DNA of 16,551 nucleotides from Spirochaetales bacterium (GCA_002748225.1 PDRU01000100.1:1-16551); one strand, 5' to 3'; positions 5,917 to 12,949 are shown, numbered from the stretch's first letter. Numbers and translations are program-made. The notes: generated by a model from the sequence alone, not told the origin.

Positions 5917-6633
5917 ATGGAAAACACAGATGTTCAGGCTGCCGTTCCGATGCCCCGTATTGGAGATAAAGCACCGGAATTCAAAGCAGTTACAACACAG
6001 GGCGAAATTCGGTTTCCCGGAGATTATTCCGGAAGCTGGGTTATTCTGTTCAGCCATCCGGCTGACTTTACACCGGTATGCACCACGGAATTTGTTACGT
6101 TTGCTTCTCAGGAAGAAAAATTTGCCCAGGCCGGCTGCAAGCTGGTTGGTCTGTCTGTTGACGGGCTTTACAGTCATATTGCCTGGCTGCGGACCGTTCA
6201 GGAAAAAATTGAGTACCGGGGAATGAAAAATGTGGAAGTTAAATTCCCTCTCATAGAAGATATTACCATGGAAGTGGCCAGAAAGTACGGCATGATCCAG
6301 CCGGGAGAAGATTCCACCAAGGCAGTACGCGCTGTGTTCTTTATAGATCCCAAAGGCATTATCCGATCCATTATTTACTATCCCTTGAGCCTTGGCCGTA
6401 ATTTCGATGAAATTTACCGCGCTCTTATCGCCATGAAAACGGCAGACGCCTTTGATGTTGCCACACCGGCCGACTGGCGCCCCGGAGATGATGTTATAAT
6501 TGGGCCGGCCGGTTCCTGCGGAACAGCCAAAGACAGAATGGAGGGCCGGGAGGACATGCACTGCCAGGACTGGTTCTTCTGTCATAAATCCATATCAGAA
6601 GAAGATGTTTTGAAAGCTGTTCTGAAGAAATAA
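5917..6633 (+). CDS. Prx6-type peroxiredoxin (archaeal/anaerobe type with C-terminal cysteines)
   Basis: A thiol peroxidase that reduces H2O2 and alkyl hydroperoxides. SHPADFTPVCTTEF carries the peroxidatic C55 with its Pro/Thr pocket. GDKAPEF near the start, KLVGLSVD, FPLIED, AVFFIDPKGIIRSI and RNFDEIYRAL follow the AhpC/TSA-Prx6 order. The 238-residue length and the tail GSCGTAKDRMEG...CQDWFFC match the long Prx6 branch in which C-terminal cysteines (here C201, C216, C222) act in recycling; the six-residue step between the last two equals that recalled for the Aeropyrum enzyme. The start is fixed by AAGGAG 7 bases upstream. It sits just after the glutaredoxin-like/FTR pair, the likely electron donors, but is transcribed from its own promoter with an operator-like palindrome. 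Confidence 0.93.
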   Translation: MENTDVQAAVPMPRIGDKAPEFKAVTTQGEIRFPGDYSGSWVILFSHPADFTPVCTTEFVTFASQEEKFAQAGCKLVGLSVDGLYSHIAWLRTVQEKIEYRGMKNVEVKFPLIEDITMEVARKYGMIQPGEDSTKAVRAVFFIDPKGIIRSIIYYPLSLGRNFDEIYRALIAMKTADAFDVATPADWRPGDDVIIGPAGSCGTAKDRMEGREDMHCQDWFFCHKSISEEDVLKAVLKK

Positions 6634-6665
6634 TTAAGTTCTTCAGTTTCTTTTGCCGCAAAAAT

Positions 6666-6690
6666 GCCCTTCCCGGTTTTTCGGGGAGGC
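6666..6690 (+). other. Hairpin downstream of peroxiredoxin
   Basis: CCTTCCCG and CGGGGAGG pair (one G-U) around a GTTTTT loop, 32 bases after the stop. There is no T-run after it, so it may be a 3'-end stabilising structure rather than a terminator. Confidence 0.4.
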
Positions 6691-6729
6691 TTAACAGGGC
6701 CTGAAAAAACTGTGTTTAGAGGAAAATTG

Positions 6730-6748
6730 GCCGAAAAACCGGCTTTTT
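6730..6748 (+). terminator. Candidate terminator after peroxiredoxin
   Basis: A short GCCG/CGGC stem with an AAAAAC loop is followed directly by TTTTT (6744-6748). The stem is only 4 bp, so termination strength is uncertain. The rest of the gap 6634-6875 contains no gene I can support. Confidence 0.4.
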
Positions 6749-6839
6749 CATCCTTATCGGCAATGTTAATGCTGGACAATCGTTCATTGAGGCACTAGTG
6801 TTGAATAAACCGTAAGACCGGTAGCGTTCATTCCGGCCG

Positions 6840-6870
6840 TTGTATTGTGAATTGAATCAACAGCTATAAA
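6840..6870 (+). promoter_or_regulatory. Candidate promoter of the RRM gene
   Basis: TTGTAT (6840-6845) and TATAAA (6865-6870) with a rather long 19-base spacer. If used, transcription would begin near 6877, the first bases of the SD-sequestering stem, giving a short leader made almost entirely of that hairpin. Confidence 0.3.
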
Positions 6871-6875
6871 GAACA

Positions 6876-6910
6876 ATACTCCTTACGAGTTCAATGCAGT
6901 CTAGGAGTAT
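6876..6910 (+). promoter_or_regulatory. Translation-control hairpin sequestering the RRM gene's Shine-Dalgarno
   Basis: ATACTCCT (6876-6883) is the exact reverse complement of AGGAGTAT (6903-6910), with a 19-base loop. The second arm contains the whole Shine-Dalgarno AGGAG (6903-6907), six bases before the ATG at 6914. Pairing would hide the ribosome site. Such an arrangement is typical of RNA thermometers or other translation switches, including autoregulation by the encoded RNA-binding protein. Confidence 0.6.
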
Positions 6911-6913
6911 GAA

Positions 6914-7189
6914 ATGCCCAAGAAAATCTACGTCGGGAACTTGAGTTATTCAGTTGACGATCAGGAACTTGAAAATCTGTTCAGCAGTCATGGTACGGTG
7001 GTCAGTGCCAAGGTTATTGTAGACCGTTATGATAATCGTTCCAAAGGATTCGGTTTTGTTGAAATGGAAGACGAAGCTGCTGCCGATGCGGCTATTGAAG
7101 CGCTCAATGGCAACGACCATATGGGCAGGGAGCTGAAAGTCAGCGAAGCCCGGGAAAGGAGAGACTCCCGTCCCCGCAGGGATTACTGA
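6914..7189 (+). CDS. Small RRM-domain RNA-binding protein
   Basis: A single RNA recognition motif of 91 residues, with RNP2 IYVGNL (residues 5-10) and RNP1 KGFGFVEM (44-51), whose aromatic residues stack on RNA bases. A short basic tail rich in Arg (EARERRDSRPRRDY) follows. Bacterial proteins of this size (RRM/Rbp type) bind single-stranded RNA and are often cold- or stress-induced. The start is fixed by AGGAG with 6-base spacing. The gene is monocistronic, with a strong terminator 18 bases after the stop. The SD-containing inverted repeat upstream suggests regulation at translation. Confidence 0.93.
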   Translation: MPKKIYVGNLSYSVDDQELENLFSSHGTVVSAKVIVDRYDNRSKGFGFVEMEDEAAADAAIEALNGNDHMGRELKVSEARERRDSRPRRDY

Positions 7190-7207
7190 GCTGGAAACAA
7201 TTCAAAG

Positions 7208-7253
7208 GGCTGTTGCGAAAATCTGAAGAGATTAAAGCAGCAGCCTTTTTTTT
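7208..7253 (+). terminator. Rho-independent terminator of the RRM gene
   Basis: GGCTGTTGC (7208-7216) pairs with GCAGCAGCC (7237-7245, one G-U). An inner second stem AATCT/AGATT with a GAAG tetraloop (7220-7233) extends it. Eight T residues follow (7246-7253). This is a textbook intrinsic terminator. Confidence 0.88.
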
Positions 7254-7284
7254 GCCTGCTGGAAAATCGGGCAGCTGCTGCAGA

Positions 7285-8367
7285 CTACTGCAGAATATTC
7301 AGAATATCCGCTTCTTTTTGAATGGTAACGGGAAAATCTTCCACTTCCAGTCTGGTTACTTCGCCGTCCAGCTGTATCAGCACAGGGCCCTGATGATGCA
7401 GAGTAATTTTGTCTGTTTTGTAAAGTTTGGCAAATGGAACTCCCCGGTGCGCACCGCGGTAAAAGAGCGGTTTTAACCGGAGTTTCTCCAGCAGGCTCAG
7501 AGGGTCTATTAAGAGATAATTTTCATCTCCCGGCAGTACTTTCATTCCTCCGCCGTAGCGGGTAGGGCCCTTCCGTCCAAAGACATTTAATAAAAACCGC
7601 CCTTCACGGTTTACAATACCCTCTTCGGTATAGATATCTATTTTCCATTGCTGGAGCGGCCAAATCCATTCATACATTAAAACCGCTACATTGGCAAAAA
7701 TTTTATAAATAACAGTTGGACCGGCCAGTTTTTTCATTTTGTTTGTCAGAAGGCAGACATAGGCGTCCAGGCCGAAACTGGCCACATTAAACGCGTAATG
7801 GAGCTTATTGCGGGCTGTCTGTATTGTAATAATGGAATCCTTGTGGAAACCTGACGCGTTGCAGAGAATGGCCAGAGCTTCTTCCACACTGGCCGCATCG
7901 GCGTTATCGTTCCCGGTGCCCATGGGAAGACGGAAAAGACAGATGTCTTTCATAATATCGGGAACGTCCCTGAGAAGAGCGCCGAGAATATCGTTATAAA
8001 AACCGTCTCCGCCTGCAAGTATCAGCACCCGGTGTCCCGGTTTGGGAGATGCGGCCAGGCTGCCGACCAGTTCAACGGCTTTTTCTCCGGCATGAGAGCT
8101 GCTGCGGGTTTCGTGAAAGCGTATTTCCAGCCCGGGACGGGGTGTCTGCGCGGACGAGCGGGCAGCAGCCAAGCGGTGCAGGTGGCGCATCATCTTGTTG
8201 TGTGCCAGTCCGGTTTTTAATAGACCTGAAGCCGGGTTTATAAGAACCTCTACAATAGCGCCTTCGTCAATAAACAAACGGGAGCCGTGCAGAAGTCTGC
8301 GGATAATGTCTACAAAACTGCGGATGTGACGGCTCGATACCTTATCCTTACTGGTTTCCTCTTGCAT
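7285..8367 (-). CDS. Diacylglycerol kinase-family (DAGK catalytic domain) lipid kinase
   Basis: A protein of 360 residues with the DAGK/YegS/sphingosine-kinase fold, which phosphorylates a lipid hydroxyl with ATP. Seen: INPASG (about 43-48, nucleotide-binding loop), LAGGDGFYND (117-126, the GGDG phosphate loop), LPMGTGNDNA (148-157, GTGND), NVASFGLDAYV, FLLNVFGRKGPTRYGGGMKVLPGD in the C-terminal beta-sandwich, and a late LIQLDGEV strand. No membrane segment is present. The lipid substrate is unknown. The first ~35 residues are a polar extension. No Shine-Dalgarno precedes the ATG; instead TTGACA and AATAAT lie just upstream. Divergent from the TIGR02757 gene. Confidence 0.88.
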   Translation of the reverse strand: MQEETSKDKVSSRHIRSFVDIIRRLLHGSRLFIDEGAIVEVLINPASGLLKTGLAHNKMMRHLHRLAAARSSAQTPRPGLEIRFHETRSSSHAGEKAVELVGSLAASPKPGHRVLILAGGDGFYNDILGALLRDVPDIMKDICLFRLPMGTGNDNADAASVEEALAILCNASGFHKDSIITIQTARNKLHYAFNVASFGLDAYVCLLTNKMKKLAGPTVIYKIFANVAVLMYEWIWPLQQWKIDIYTEEGIVNREGRFLLNVFGRKGPTRYGGGMKVLPGDENYLLIDPLSLLEKLRLKPLFYRGAHRGVPFAKLYKTDKITLHHQGPVLIQLDGEVTRLEVEDFPVTIQKEADILNILQ

Positions 8368-8375
8368 GGGAAGAA

Positions 8376-8405
8376 ATTATTAGACAAAGTCTGGTTATCT
8401 GTCAA
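8376..8405 (-). promoter_or_regulatory. Promoter of the DAGK gene, probably leaderless
   Basis: On the minus strand a perfect TTGACA (8405-8400), 18 bases, then AATAAT (8381-8376). Only 8 bases separate the -10 from the ATG at 8367, and no Shine-Dalgarno exists, so the mRNA would begin at or within a few bases of the start codon. Confidence 0.6.
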
Positions 8406-8443
8406 GGAAAACCCCTGTTTTCCTGTTTGCTGCTGATGCTTTC

Positions 8444-8471
8444 TTGCCCGGGATCGAAAAAAACATATAAT
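8444..8471 (+). promoter_or_regulatory. Promoter of the TIGR02757 gene, probably leaderless
   Basis: TTGCCC (8444-8449), 16 bases, then a perfect TATAAT (8466-8471). Nine bases follow before the ATG at 8481, with no Shine-Dalgarno. It is back-to-back with the DAGK promoter, 38 bases away. Confidence 0.55.
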
Positions 8472-8480
8472 CATGTTTAC

Positions 8481-9287
8481 ATGACACTGACCCTTGAAAA
8501 ACTGGAACAAATCTATAAAACCTGGAACAGGCCGGAGTACATTCCGCCCGATCCGCTCGAAACGCTTGCTCCGTATACCGCTCTTGCCGACAGGGAAGTT
8601 GCAGCGCTGCTTGCGGCTTCTCTGGCCTATGGACGGGTTAATGCCCTGCTGGTGCCCCTGCGCAGAGTTTTGAAAAAAACGGGCTCCTCTCCGCGCGGAT
8701 ATGTGCTGAAGAATTCTGAAACTGAAATCTGCCGGGATCTGAGCGGTATTGTCTACCGCTTTGCCCGTCCGGAACATCTGGCGGCCCTCCTTGCCGGTAT
8801 CGGCCGGGTAATAAAAGAGTACGGCAGCCTGGAAGAGGCCTTTCTGACGGGGTATCAGAACCGCGCGGATGAGCTTTTGGAAGAAAACTGTATTCTGTGC
8901 GGACTCAGCGCGCTGACATCGGCTCTCCGAGAGGGGGCTTCGGAAAGCCCCGGGCATCTTCTGAGTCAGCCTTCAGGGGGCAGCGCGTGCAAACGGCTCT
9001 TTCTCTTTCTCCGCTGGATGGTCCGCCGCGATAATGTGGATCCGGGCGGATGGAATTCGGTGGATCCGGCTCATCTGCTGCCGCCTCTGGATACCTGGAC
9101 CTACCGCATTGCGCTGCGGGCCGGCTGGACACAGCGCAGAAGCGCGGACCTGAAGACCGTACTGGAAACAGGGGCGGCCCTGAGGAAATTGAATCCCCGC
9201 GACCCGGTCCGTTACGATTTTGCCCTGAGCCGCTTCGGCATTCGTTCGGGACTCACTCTGGAGAATCTTTTTGAGCCGGATATTTGA
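8481..9287 (+). CDS. TIGR02757 (DUF2400) family protein
   Basis: A conserved bacterial protein of 268 residues whose biochemical role is unknown to me. Family marks: EYIPPDPLETLAPYTALADREVAALLAASLAYGRV near the start, KRLFLFLRWMVRRDNVDPGGW in the middle, then LPPLDTWTYRIALRAGWTQRRSADLKTVLE and a late LNPRDPVRYDFALSRFGI. It is predicted soluble and mostly helical, with a helix-hairpin-helix-like layout reminiscent of DNA glycosylases (an impression only). The frame is open from 8427, but ATG 8481 gives the family-like N-terminus (TLEKLEQIYKTWNRPEYI), while the upstream codons overlap the promoter. The 3' half is noticeably more G+C-rich than the neighbouring genes. Confidence 0.88.
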   Translation: MTLTLEKLEQIYKTWNRPEYIPPDPLETLAPYTALADREVAALLAASLAYGRVNALLVPLRRVLKKTGSSPRGYVLKNSETEICRDLSGIVYRFARPEHLAALLAGIGRVIKEYGSLEEAFLTGYQNRADELLEENCILCGLSALTSALREGASESPGHLLSQPSGGSACKRLFLFLRWMVRRDNVDPGGWNSVDPAHLLPPLDTWTYRIALRAGWTQRRSADLKTVLETGAALRKLNPRDPVRYDFALSRFGIRSGLTLENLFEPDI

Positions 9288-9300
9288 GCCGGGAAGAAAA

Positions 9301-9329
9301 TTGTCACAAAATTGAAAGTATAGTATTCT
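9301..9329 (+). promoter_or_regulatory. Promoter of the DHOD-like gene
   Basis: TTGTCA (9301-9306), 17 bases, then TATTCT (9324-9329). It lies 33 bases before the ATG, with the ribosome site AAGGGG (about 9349-9354) between. It makes this gene independent of the upstream TIGR02757 gene. Confidence 0.5.
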
Positions 9330-9362
9330 TACCGCGAGTTTATTGAATAAGGGGAAATTAAA

Positions 9363-10367
9363 ATGGCGAACCTGAAAACCACTTACATGGGAATTGAACT
9401 GAAGAATCCTGTTATTGCCGGAGCTTCAGAGCTGACATCGAACATTAATTCCATCCAGAAAATTAACGAGGAAAACGCCGGCGCTCTGGTTATAAAAAGT
9501 CTGTTTGAAGAACAGATACAGCTGGAAATAGCCCGTTTTGAATCGGAACAGAATCAGTACGATAATATGGGTGCTGAAATGGGCGATTTGTTTCCCAACA
9601 TGGAACATGCCGGTCCCGAAGAGCATTTAATGTGGATCCGCAAGGGAAAAGAAGCTTCCAGCATTCCTGTTATAGCAAGTTTGAATGCCGTTAACAGGGA
9701 AACATGGATTGACTGGGCCAAAAGAATAGAGGAAACCGGAGTAGACGGCCTGGAGCTGAATTTCTTTGCCAATCCGGAATTGCAGGCCGAAGACGGGGCC
9801 GCAATAGAAAAAGATCAGATTGCCGTTATGAAAGAAGTGGTAAAGAGTGTAAAAATTCCCGTTTCTGTCAAAATGAGCCCGTTTTACACATCGCCGGTGA
9901 AAGTTGCGAAAAGCTTTGCCGATGCCGGTGCCAAAGCGCTTGTTCTGTTTAACAAATTTTTCCAGCCGGACATGGATCCTGACACAGAAAAACATCTTAT
10001 TCCCCTGACTCTCAGCACCACTGAGCACTCCCTTCTGCCCCTGCGTTATGCCGGTCTGCTTTACGGAGAAACCTCTGCCGACATCTGTGCTTCCAGCGGA
10101 ATAATGGAAGGGAAAGATGCTGTTAAAATGCTCCTTGCCGGCGCGGACACTGTACAGGTAGTCAGCACGCTCTACCGAAACAAAATTGCACAGCTGGGCA
10201 AGATCGTTAAGGACATTGAAGCCTGGATGGATGAAAAAGGCTACGCTTCGCTGAATGATTTCCGGGGTAAGCTGAGCCGGAAAAACACTCCCGACCCCTG
10301 GACCTATAAACGGGCACAGTACGCCAAACTTCTGATGAAGCCGGATCCGCTGAGCATTATCAGATAG
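9363..10367 (+). CDS. Dihydroorotate dehydrogenase-like FMN protein, not a canonical PyrD
   Basis: A TIM-barrel protein of 334 residues resembling class 1 dihydroorotate dehydrogenase: LKTTYMGIELKNPVIAGASELT at the start, GALVIKSLFEEQI, IPVIASLNAVNRETWIDWAKRIEETGVDGLELNFFANP, IPVSVKMSPF (FMN-contact lysine strand), GAKALVLFNKF and, near the end, the phosphate-loop region GIMEGKDAVKMLLAGADTVQVVSTLYR. In true DHODs the strand equivalent to ELNFFANP reads NLSCPN, with a catalytic Cys; here that Cys is absent. It therefore belongs to the known DHOD-like branch of unknown substrate and should not be labelled a pyrimidine enzyme. No PyrK-like partner lies nearby. AAGGGG upstream supports the start. 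Confidence 0.87.
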   Translation: MANLKTTYMGIELKNPVIAGASELTSNINSIQKINEENAGALVIKSLFEEQIQLEIARFESEQNQYDNMGAEMGDLFPNMEHAGPEEHLMWIRKGKEASSIPVIASLNAVNRETWIDWAKRIEETGVDGLELNFFANPELQAEDGAAIEKDQIAVMKEVVKSVKIPVSVKMSPFYTSPVKVAKSFADAGAKALVLFNKFFQPDMDPDTEKHLIPLTLSTTEHSLLPLRYAGLLYGETSADICASSGIMEGKDAVKMLLAGADTVQVVSTLYRNKIAQLGKIVKDIEAWMDEKGYASLNDFRGKLSRKNTPDPWTYKRAQYAKLLMKPDPLSIIR

Positions 10368-10381
10368 TTATTTGTTTCAGA

Positions 10382-10414
10382 GCAGAAAGGGGGAGTTTAC
10401 ATTCCCTCTTCTGC
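10382..10414. terminator. Hairpin between convergent DHOD-like and E2-like genes
   Basis: GCAGAA (10382-10387) pairs with TTCTGC (10409-10414), and an inner GGGGGA/TTCCCT stem (two G-U) closes a 7-base loop. It overlaps the 3' end of the minus-strand gene and follows the plus-strand stop by 14 bases. No T-run follows on either strand, so it may act as a weak bidirectional terminator or 3'-end guard. Confidence 0.45.
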
Positions 10415-11314
10415 CCACAGATTCCAGCCTTTTTCCGTTAAGCCCAGTTCTTTAAGCAAATTGGAATGAAAGTTGGGCGCCTTCAGCAGCTTTTCAGGGT
10501 TTTCTACAAAGTCTTTAAGAATCTTGGTTGCGCGGGCCGCGTAAATTCCGTCCACAATTCTGTCATCAAAGGTATAGTTGCAGGTAAGCACATGGCGTTC
10601 GCTTATCTGATTATCTTCCGTAATATATTTCTCTTTTTCCACTTTACCGATCGCCACAAACATTCCCACATTTCCAATTTCGTAGTTGTGGTGAATTGGT
10701 GCGTTCACATTCAAAGAACCCGCGTCGGTCAGGAACATGGTGCAGTAAAAAGGCAGCATACGCAGAATGCCCGGTCCGGCCCAGTTATGCTTGTCCAGGA
10801 ATTTTATAGACCATACAACAACACGGAGCATCCAGACGGGCAGCTTGTCAAAAGCGTCCACATCTCCGGCATTCTTGTTCCCTTCATCGCTCTTTGCCTG
10901 GTTCACAAAGAAAGAGTAACGCTTGTTCACTGTTTCGAGAGTATCATCCGGCCGGAATGGCATGGTAACGGTTACTTCCGTTCCGTTATCGGTGAGGGTT
11001 TTCTTGGAGACAAACGAGAACGAAATATTGTTTCTTTTGTAATAGCGGAAGTTGGAGATAAAGCGGTTCAGATGCGGCCGGAGTACTACCACACGTACCA
11101 GCGCCAGCAACATAATCTGTATAACAGTGAGTTTCCGGCGTTCTTCCGGAATGTCCTTGTTCCACTCCTCAATGAATTTAATAGTTTTATCCATGACAAA
11201 AGTCTGCTGCATATACACAGAAGACTCTGTCCGGGTCTGCATCATTAAAGGGGTCATTTTTGTAAAGCCGGGAACACGCACAGGTTCTCCGTCGGGTCGT
11301 TTATTTATCAGCAT
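10397..11314 (-). CDS. Stand-alone E2-type acyltransferase domain (2-oxoacid dehydrogenase family), catalytic His absent
   Basis: A protein of 305 residues with the chloramphenicol-acetyltransferase-like catalytic domain of dihydrolipoamide acyltransferases, but no lipoyl or E1/E3-binding domain. Seen: a helical N-terminal half, TVTMPFRPDDTLETVNK, then LNVNAPIHHNYEIGNVGMFVAIGKVEKE (in place of the usual ILGVGKIE strand) and NYTFDDRIVDGIYAARATKILKDFVENPEKLL. The last block corresponds to the catalytic HRxxDG, but the His is Asp (D251), while Arg252 and Asp255-Gly256 remain. Either the enzyme uses another base, transfers a different acyl group, or is a non-catalytic relative. No E1 or E3 genes are nearby. 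There is no Shine-Dalgarno; TATATT lies 9 bases before the ATG. Downstream of gnd by 49 bases on the same strand. Confidence 0.78.
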   Translation of the reverse strand: MLINKRPDGEPVRVPGFTKMTPLMMQTRTESSVYMQQTFVMDKTIKFIEEWNKDIPEERRKLTVIQIMLLALVRVVVLRPHLNRFISNFRYYKRNNISFSFVSKKTLTDNGTEVTVTMPFRPDDTLETVNKRYSFFVNQAKSDEGNKNAGDVDAFDKLPVWMLRVVVWSIKFLDKHNWAGPGILRMLPFYCTMFLTDAGSLNVNAPIHHNYEIGNVGMFVAIGKVEKEKYITEDNQISERHVLTCNYTFDDRIVDGIYAARATKILKDFVENPEKLLKAPNFHSNLLKELGLTEKGWNLWAEEGM

Positions 11315-11363
11315 AGCGGCAATAATATATCAAAGTTGTATTGTATGGATAGACTGAAGGCTT

Positions 11364-12875
11364 CTAGGCGTTATAGGTGCTCGCGCTCACATTGCCGCCG
11401 CTGCCGGTCCAGTCCGTGTGGAAAAATTTTCCGCGGGGAGCATCCAGCCGTTCATAGGTATGGGCGCCGAAATAGTCGCGCTGGGCCTGAAGCAGATTGG
11501 CCGGCAGCCTTTCCGAGCGGTAGCCGTCGTAGAATGCCAGAGCCGCCGACATGGCCGGAAGGGGAACACCCAGCTCCACAGCCCGTATAATTACCCGGCG
11601 CCATCCGGCCTGAGCCTGTTCCACCGTCTTTCGGAAATAATCGGCCAGAAGCAGGTTGTGCAGATCCGGCTGCGCGTCAAAGGCCTTCTTGATTTCACCC
11701 AGAAAAACTGACCGGATAATACAGCCGCCGCGCCACATCAGCGCAATGTCGCCGTAGTTCAGCTTCCAGCCGTATTCTCCGGCTGCTTCGCGCATCAGCA
11801 TATAGCCCTGGGCGTAGCTGATAATCTTGCTGGCCAGAAGAGCCTGCTCCAGATCGTCAATAAAGGCCGCCTGTTCCGGTGAAAGCGGCGCGGTCTGGTC
11901 ATTTGCCGCAGACTTCCGGGCCGCTTTATCTCCGGCCGCAGCTGCCCCTTCCGGTCCATTCAATACCTTCGAAGCCGCAACCCTCTCTTCTTTCAGGGCG
12001 CTCAGGCAGCGGGCAAAAACCGCTTCGCCGATCAGAGTAACCGGCACACCCAGATTCAGAGCGCTTACCCCCGTCCATTTTCCGGTGCCTTTCTGTCCGG
12101 CCGTATCCAGAATTTTCTCAACAAGAGCCTGTCCGTCTTCATCCTGGAAGTTCAGAATATCGCGGGTAATCTCAATCAGATAGGAATCCAGAACACCCTT
12201 GTTCCAGCGGGCAAAAACATCGTGCATCTGATGCGCGTTCATACCCAGTCCCTGTTTCATCAGCTGGTAAGCTTCGGTAATAAGCTGCATATCGCCGTAC
12301 TCAATACCGTTATGCACCATCTTTACATAGTGGCCGGCACCGCCTTCACCCACCCAGTCACAGCATACCTCTCCGTTGTCCGTGCGGGCGGCAATACCCT
12401 GCAGAACCGGTTTAACCAGAGGCCAGGCTTCACTGTCGCCGCCGGGCATAATGGACGGCCCCGTGCGCGCGCCTTCCTCGCCTCCCGACACACCGGCTCC
12501 AATAAAACGCAGACCGGCTTTTTTGAGCTCTTCGCAGCGCCGGACAGTATCAGGAAAATGGGAATTCCCCCCATCAATAATAACATCGCCCTTATCCAGA
12601 AGCGGCAGCAGTTTTTCAATCCACGCATCCACCACATCTCCGGCCTTCACCATCAGCATAATTTTACGGGGAGCCGCCAGCATACCCACAAACTCTTCCA
12701 GCGACCGGGCTCCCTCAATAGTTTTCCTGTCTTTTGCCGGTCCGGCCAGAAAGTCGTCAGTTTTCTGCTGCGTACGGTTATACACCGCCACCGAAAACCC
12801 CTTGTCGTTCATGTTCAGCACCAGATTCTGGCCCATAACGGCCAGTCCTATTAAACCAATATCCGCGTTATTCAT
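11364..12875 (-). CDS. gnd: 6-phosphogluconate dehydrogenase, decarboxylating
   Basis: The oxidative pentose-phosphate enzyme that converts 6-phosphogluconate to ribulose-5-phosphate, CO2 and NADPH. The Rossmann domain starts with IGLIGLAVMGQNL and has NRT (33-35) for NADP. The substrate site shows DGGNSHFPDT, GVSGGEEGARTGPSIMPGG and the catalytic KMVHNGIEYGDMQLI (K185, H188, N189, E192). The C-terminal domain has RGGCIIRS and the closing FGAHTYERLD...FFHTDWTG tail. At 503 residues it is longer than the usual ~470-485; about 25 extra Ala/Lys-rich residues form a loop near residues 305-330 (EGAAAAGDKAARKSAANDQ). The start is supported by AGGAG 9 bases upstream. It follows the LarA homologue by 98 bases containing two GC hairpins, and may be co-transcribed with it. 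Confidence 0.96.
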   Translation of the reverse strand: MNNADIGLIGLAVMGQNLVLNMNDKGFSVAVYNRTQQKTDDFLAGPAKDRKTIEGARSLEEFVGMLAAPRKIMLMVKAGDVVDAWIEKLLPLLDKGDVIIDGGNSHFPDTVRRCEELKKAGLRFIGAGVSGGEEGARTGPSIMPGGDSEAWPLVKPVLQGIAARTDNGEVCCDWVGEGGAGHYVKMVHNGIEYGDMQLITEAYQLMKQGLGMNAHQMHDVFARWNKGVLDSYLIEITRDILNFQDEDGQALVEKILDTAGQKGTGKWTGVSALNLGVPVTLIGEAVFARCLSALKEERVAASKVLNGPEGAAAAGDKAARKSAANDQTAPLSPEQAAFIDDLEQALLASKIISYAQGYMLMREAAGEYGWKLNYGDIALMWRGGCIIRSVFLGEIKKAFDAQPDLHNLLLADYFRKTVEQAQAGWRRVIIRAVELGVPLPAMSAALAFYDGYRSERLPANLLQAQRDYFGAHTYERLDAPRGKFFHTDWTGSGGNVSASTYNA

Positions 12876-12903
12876 ACGTTTCTTCTCCTCTTCTTATTTT
12901 GCA

Positions 12904-12949
12904 GGGGGGAAAGCCCCCCCGCTTCAGAGCCGCCCGGCCTCCGGCCGGG
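12904..12949 (-). other. Two GC-rich hairpins between the LarA homologue and gnd
   Basis: CCCGGCC/GGCCGGG (12933-12939 and 12943-12949) is a perfect 7-bp stem with a 3-base loop. GGGGGG/CCCCCC (12904-12909 and 12914-12919) is a second stem with a 4-base loop. On the transcribed minus strand they come in tandem just before the gnd Shine-Dalgarno. Neither has a following T-run, so I read them as possible RNA-stability, processing or attenuation elements rather than standard terminators. Confidence 0.5.

Noticed and set aside
5911..6585. Minus-strand frame of 224 codons opposite the peroxiredoxin
   Set aside because: The plus-strand gene has a promoter, ribosome site and complete Prx6 motifs; the antisense frame has none.
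7254..7284. Inverted repeats CAGCAG/CTGCTG as terminator of the DAGK gene
   Set aside because: The arms overlap the RRM terminator and no T-run follows on the minus strand.
10466..11248. Plus-strand open frame of 260 codons opposite the E2-like gene
   Set aside because: The minus strand shows clear E2-family motifs throughout. The plus-strand translation has no family-like pattern and is a shadow of it.
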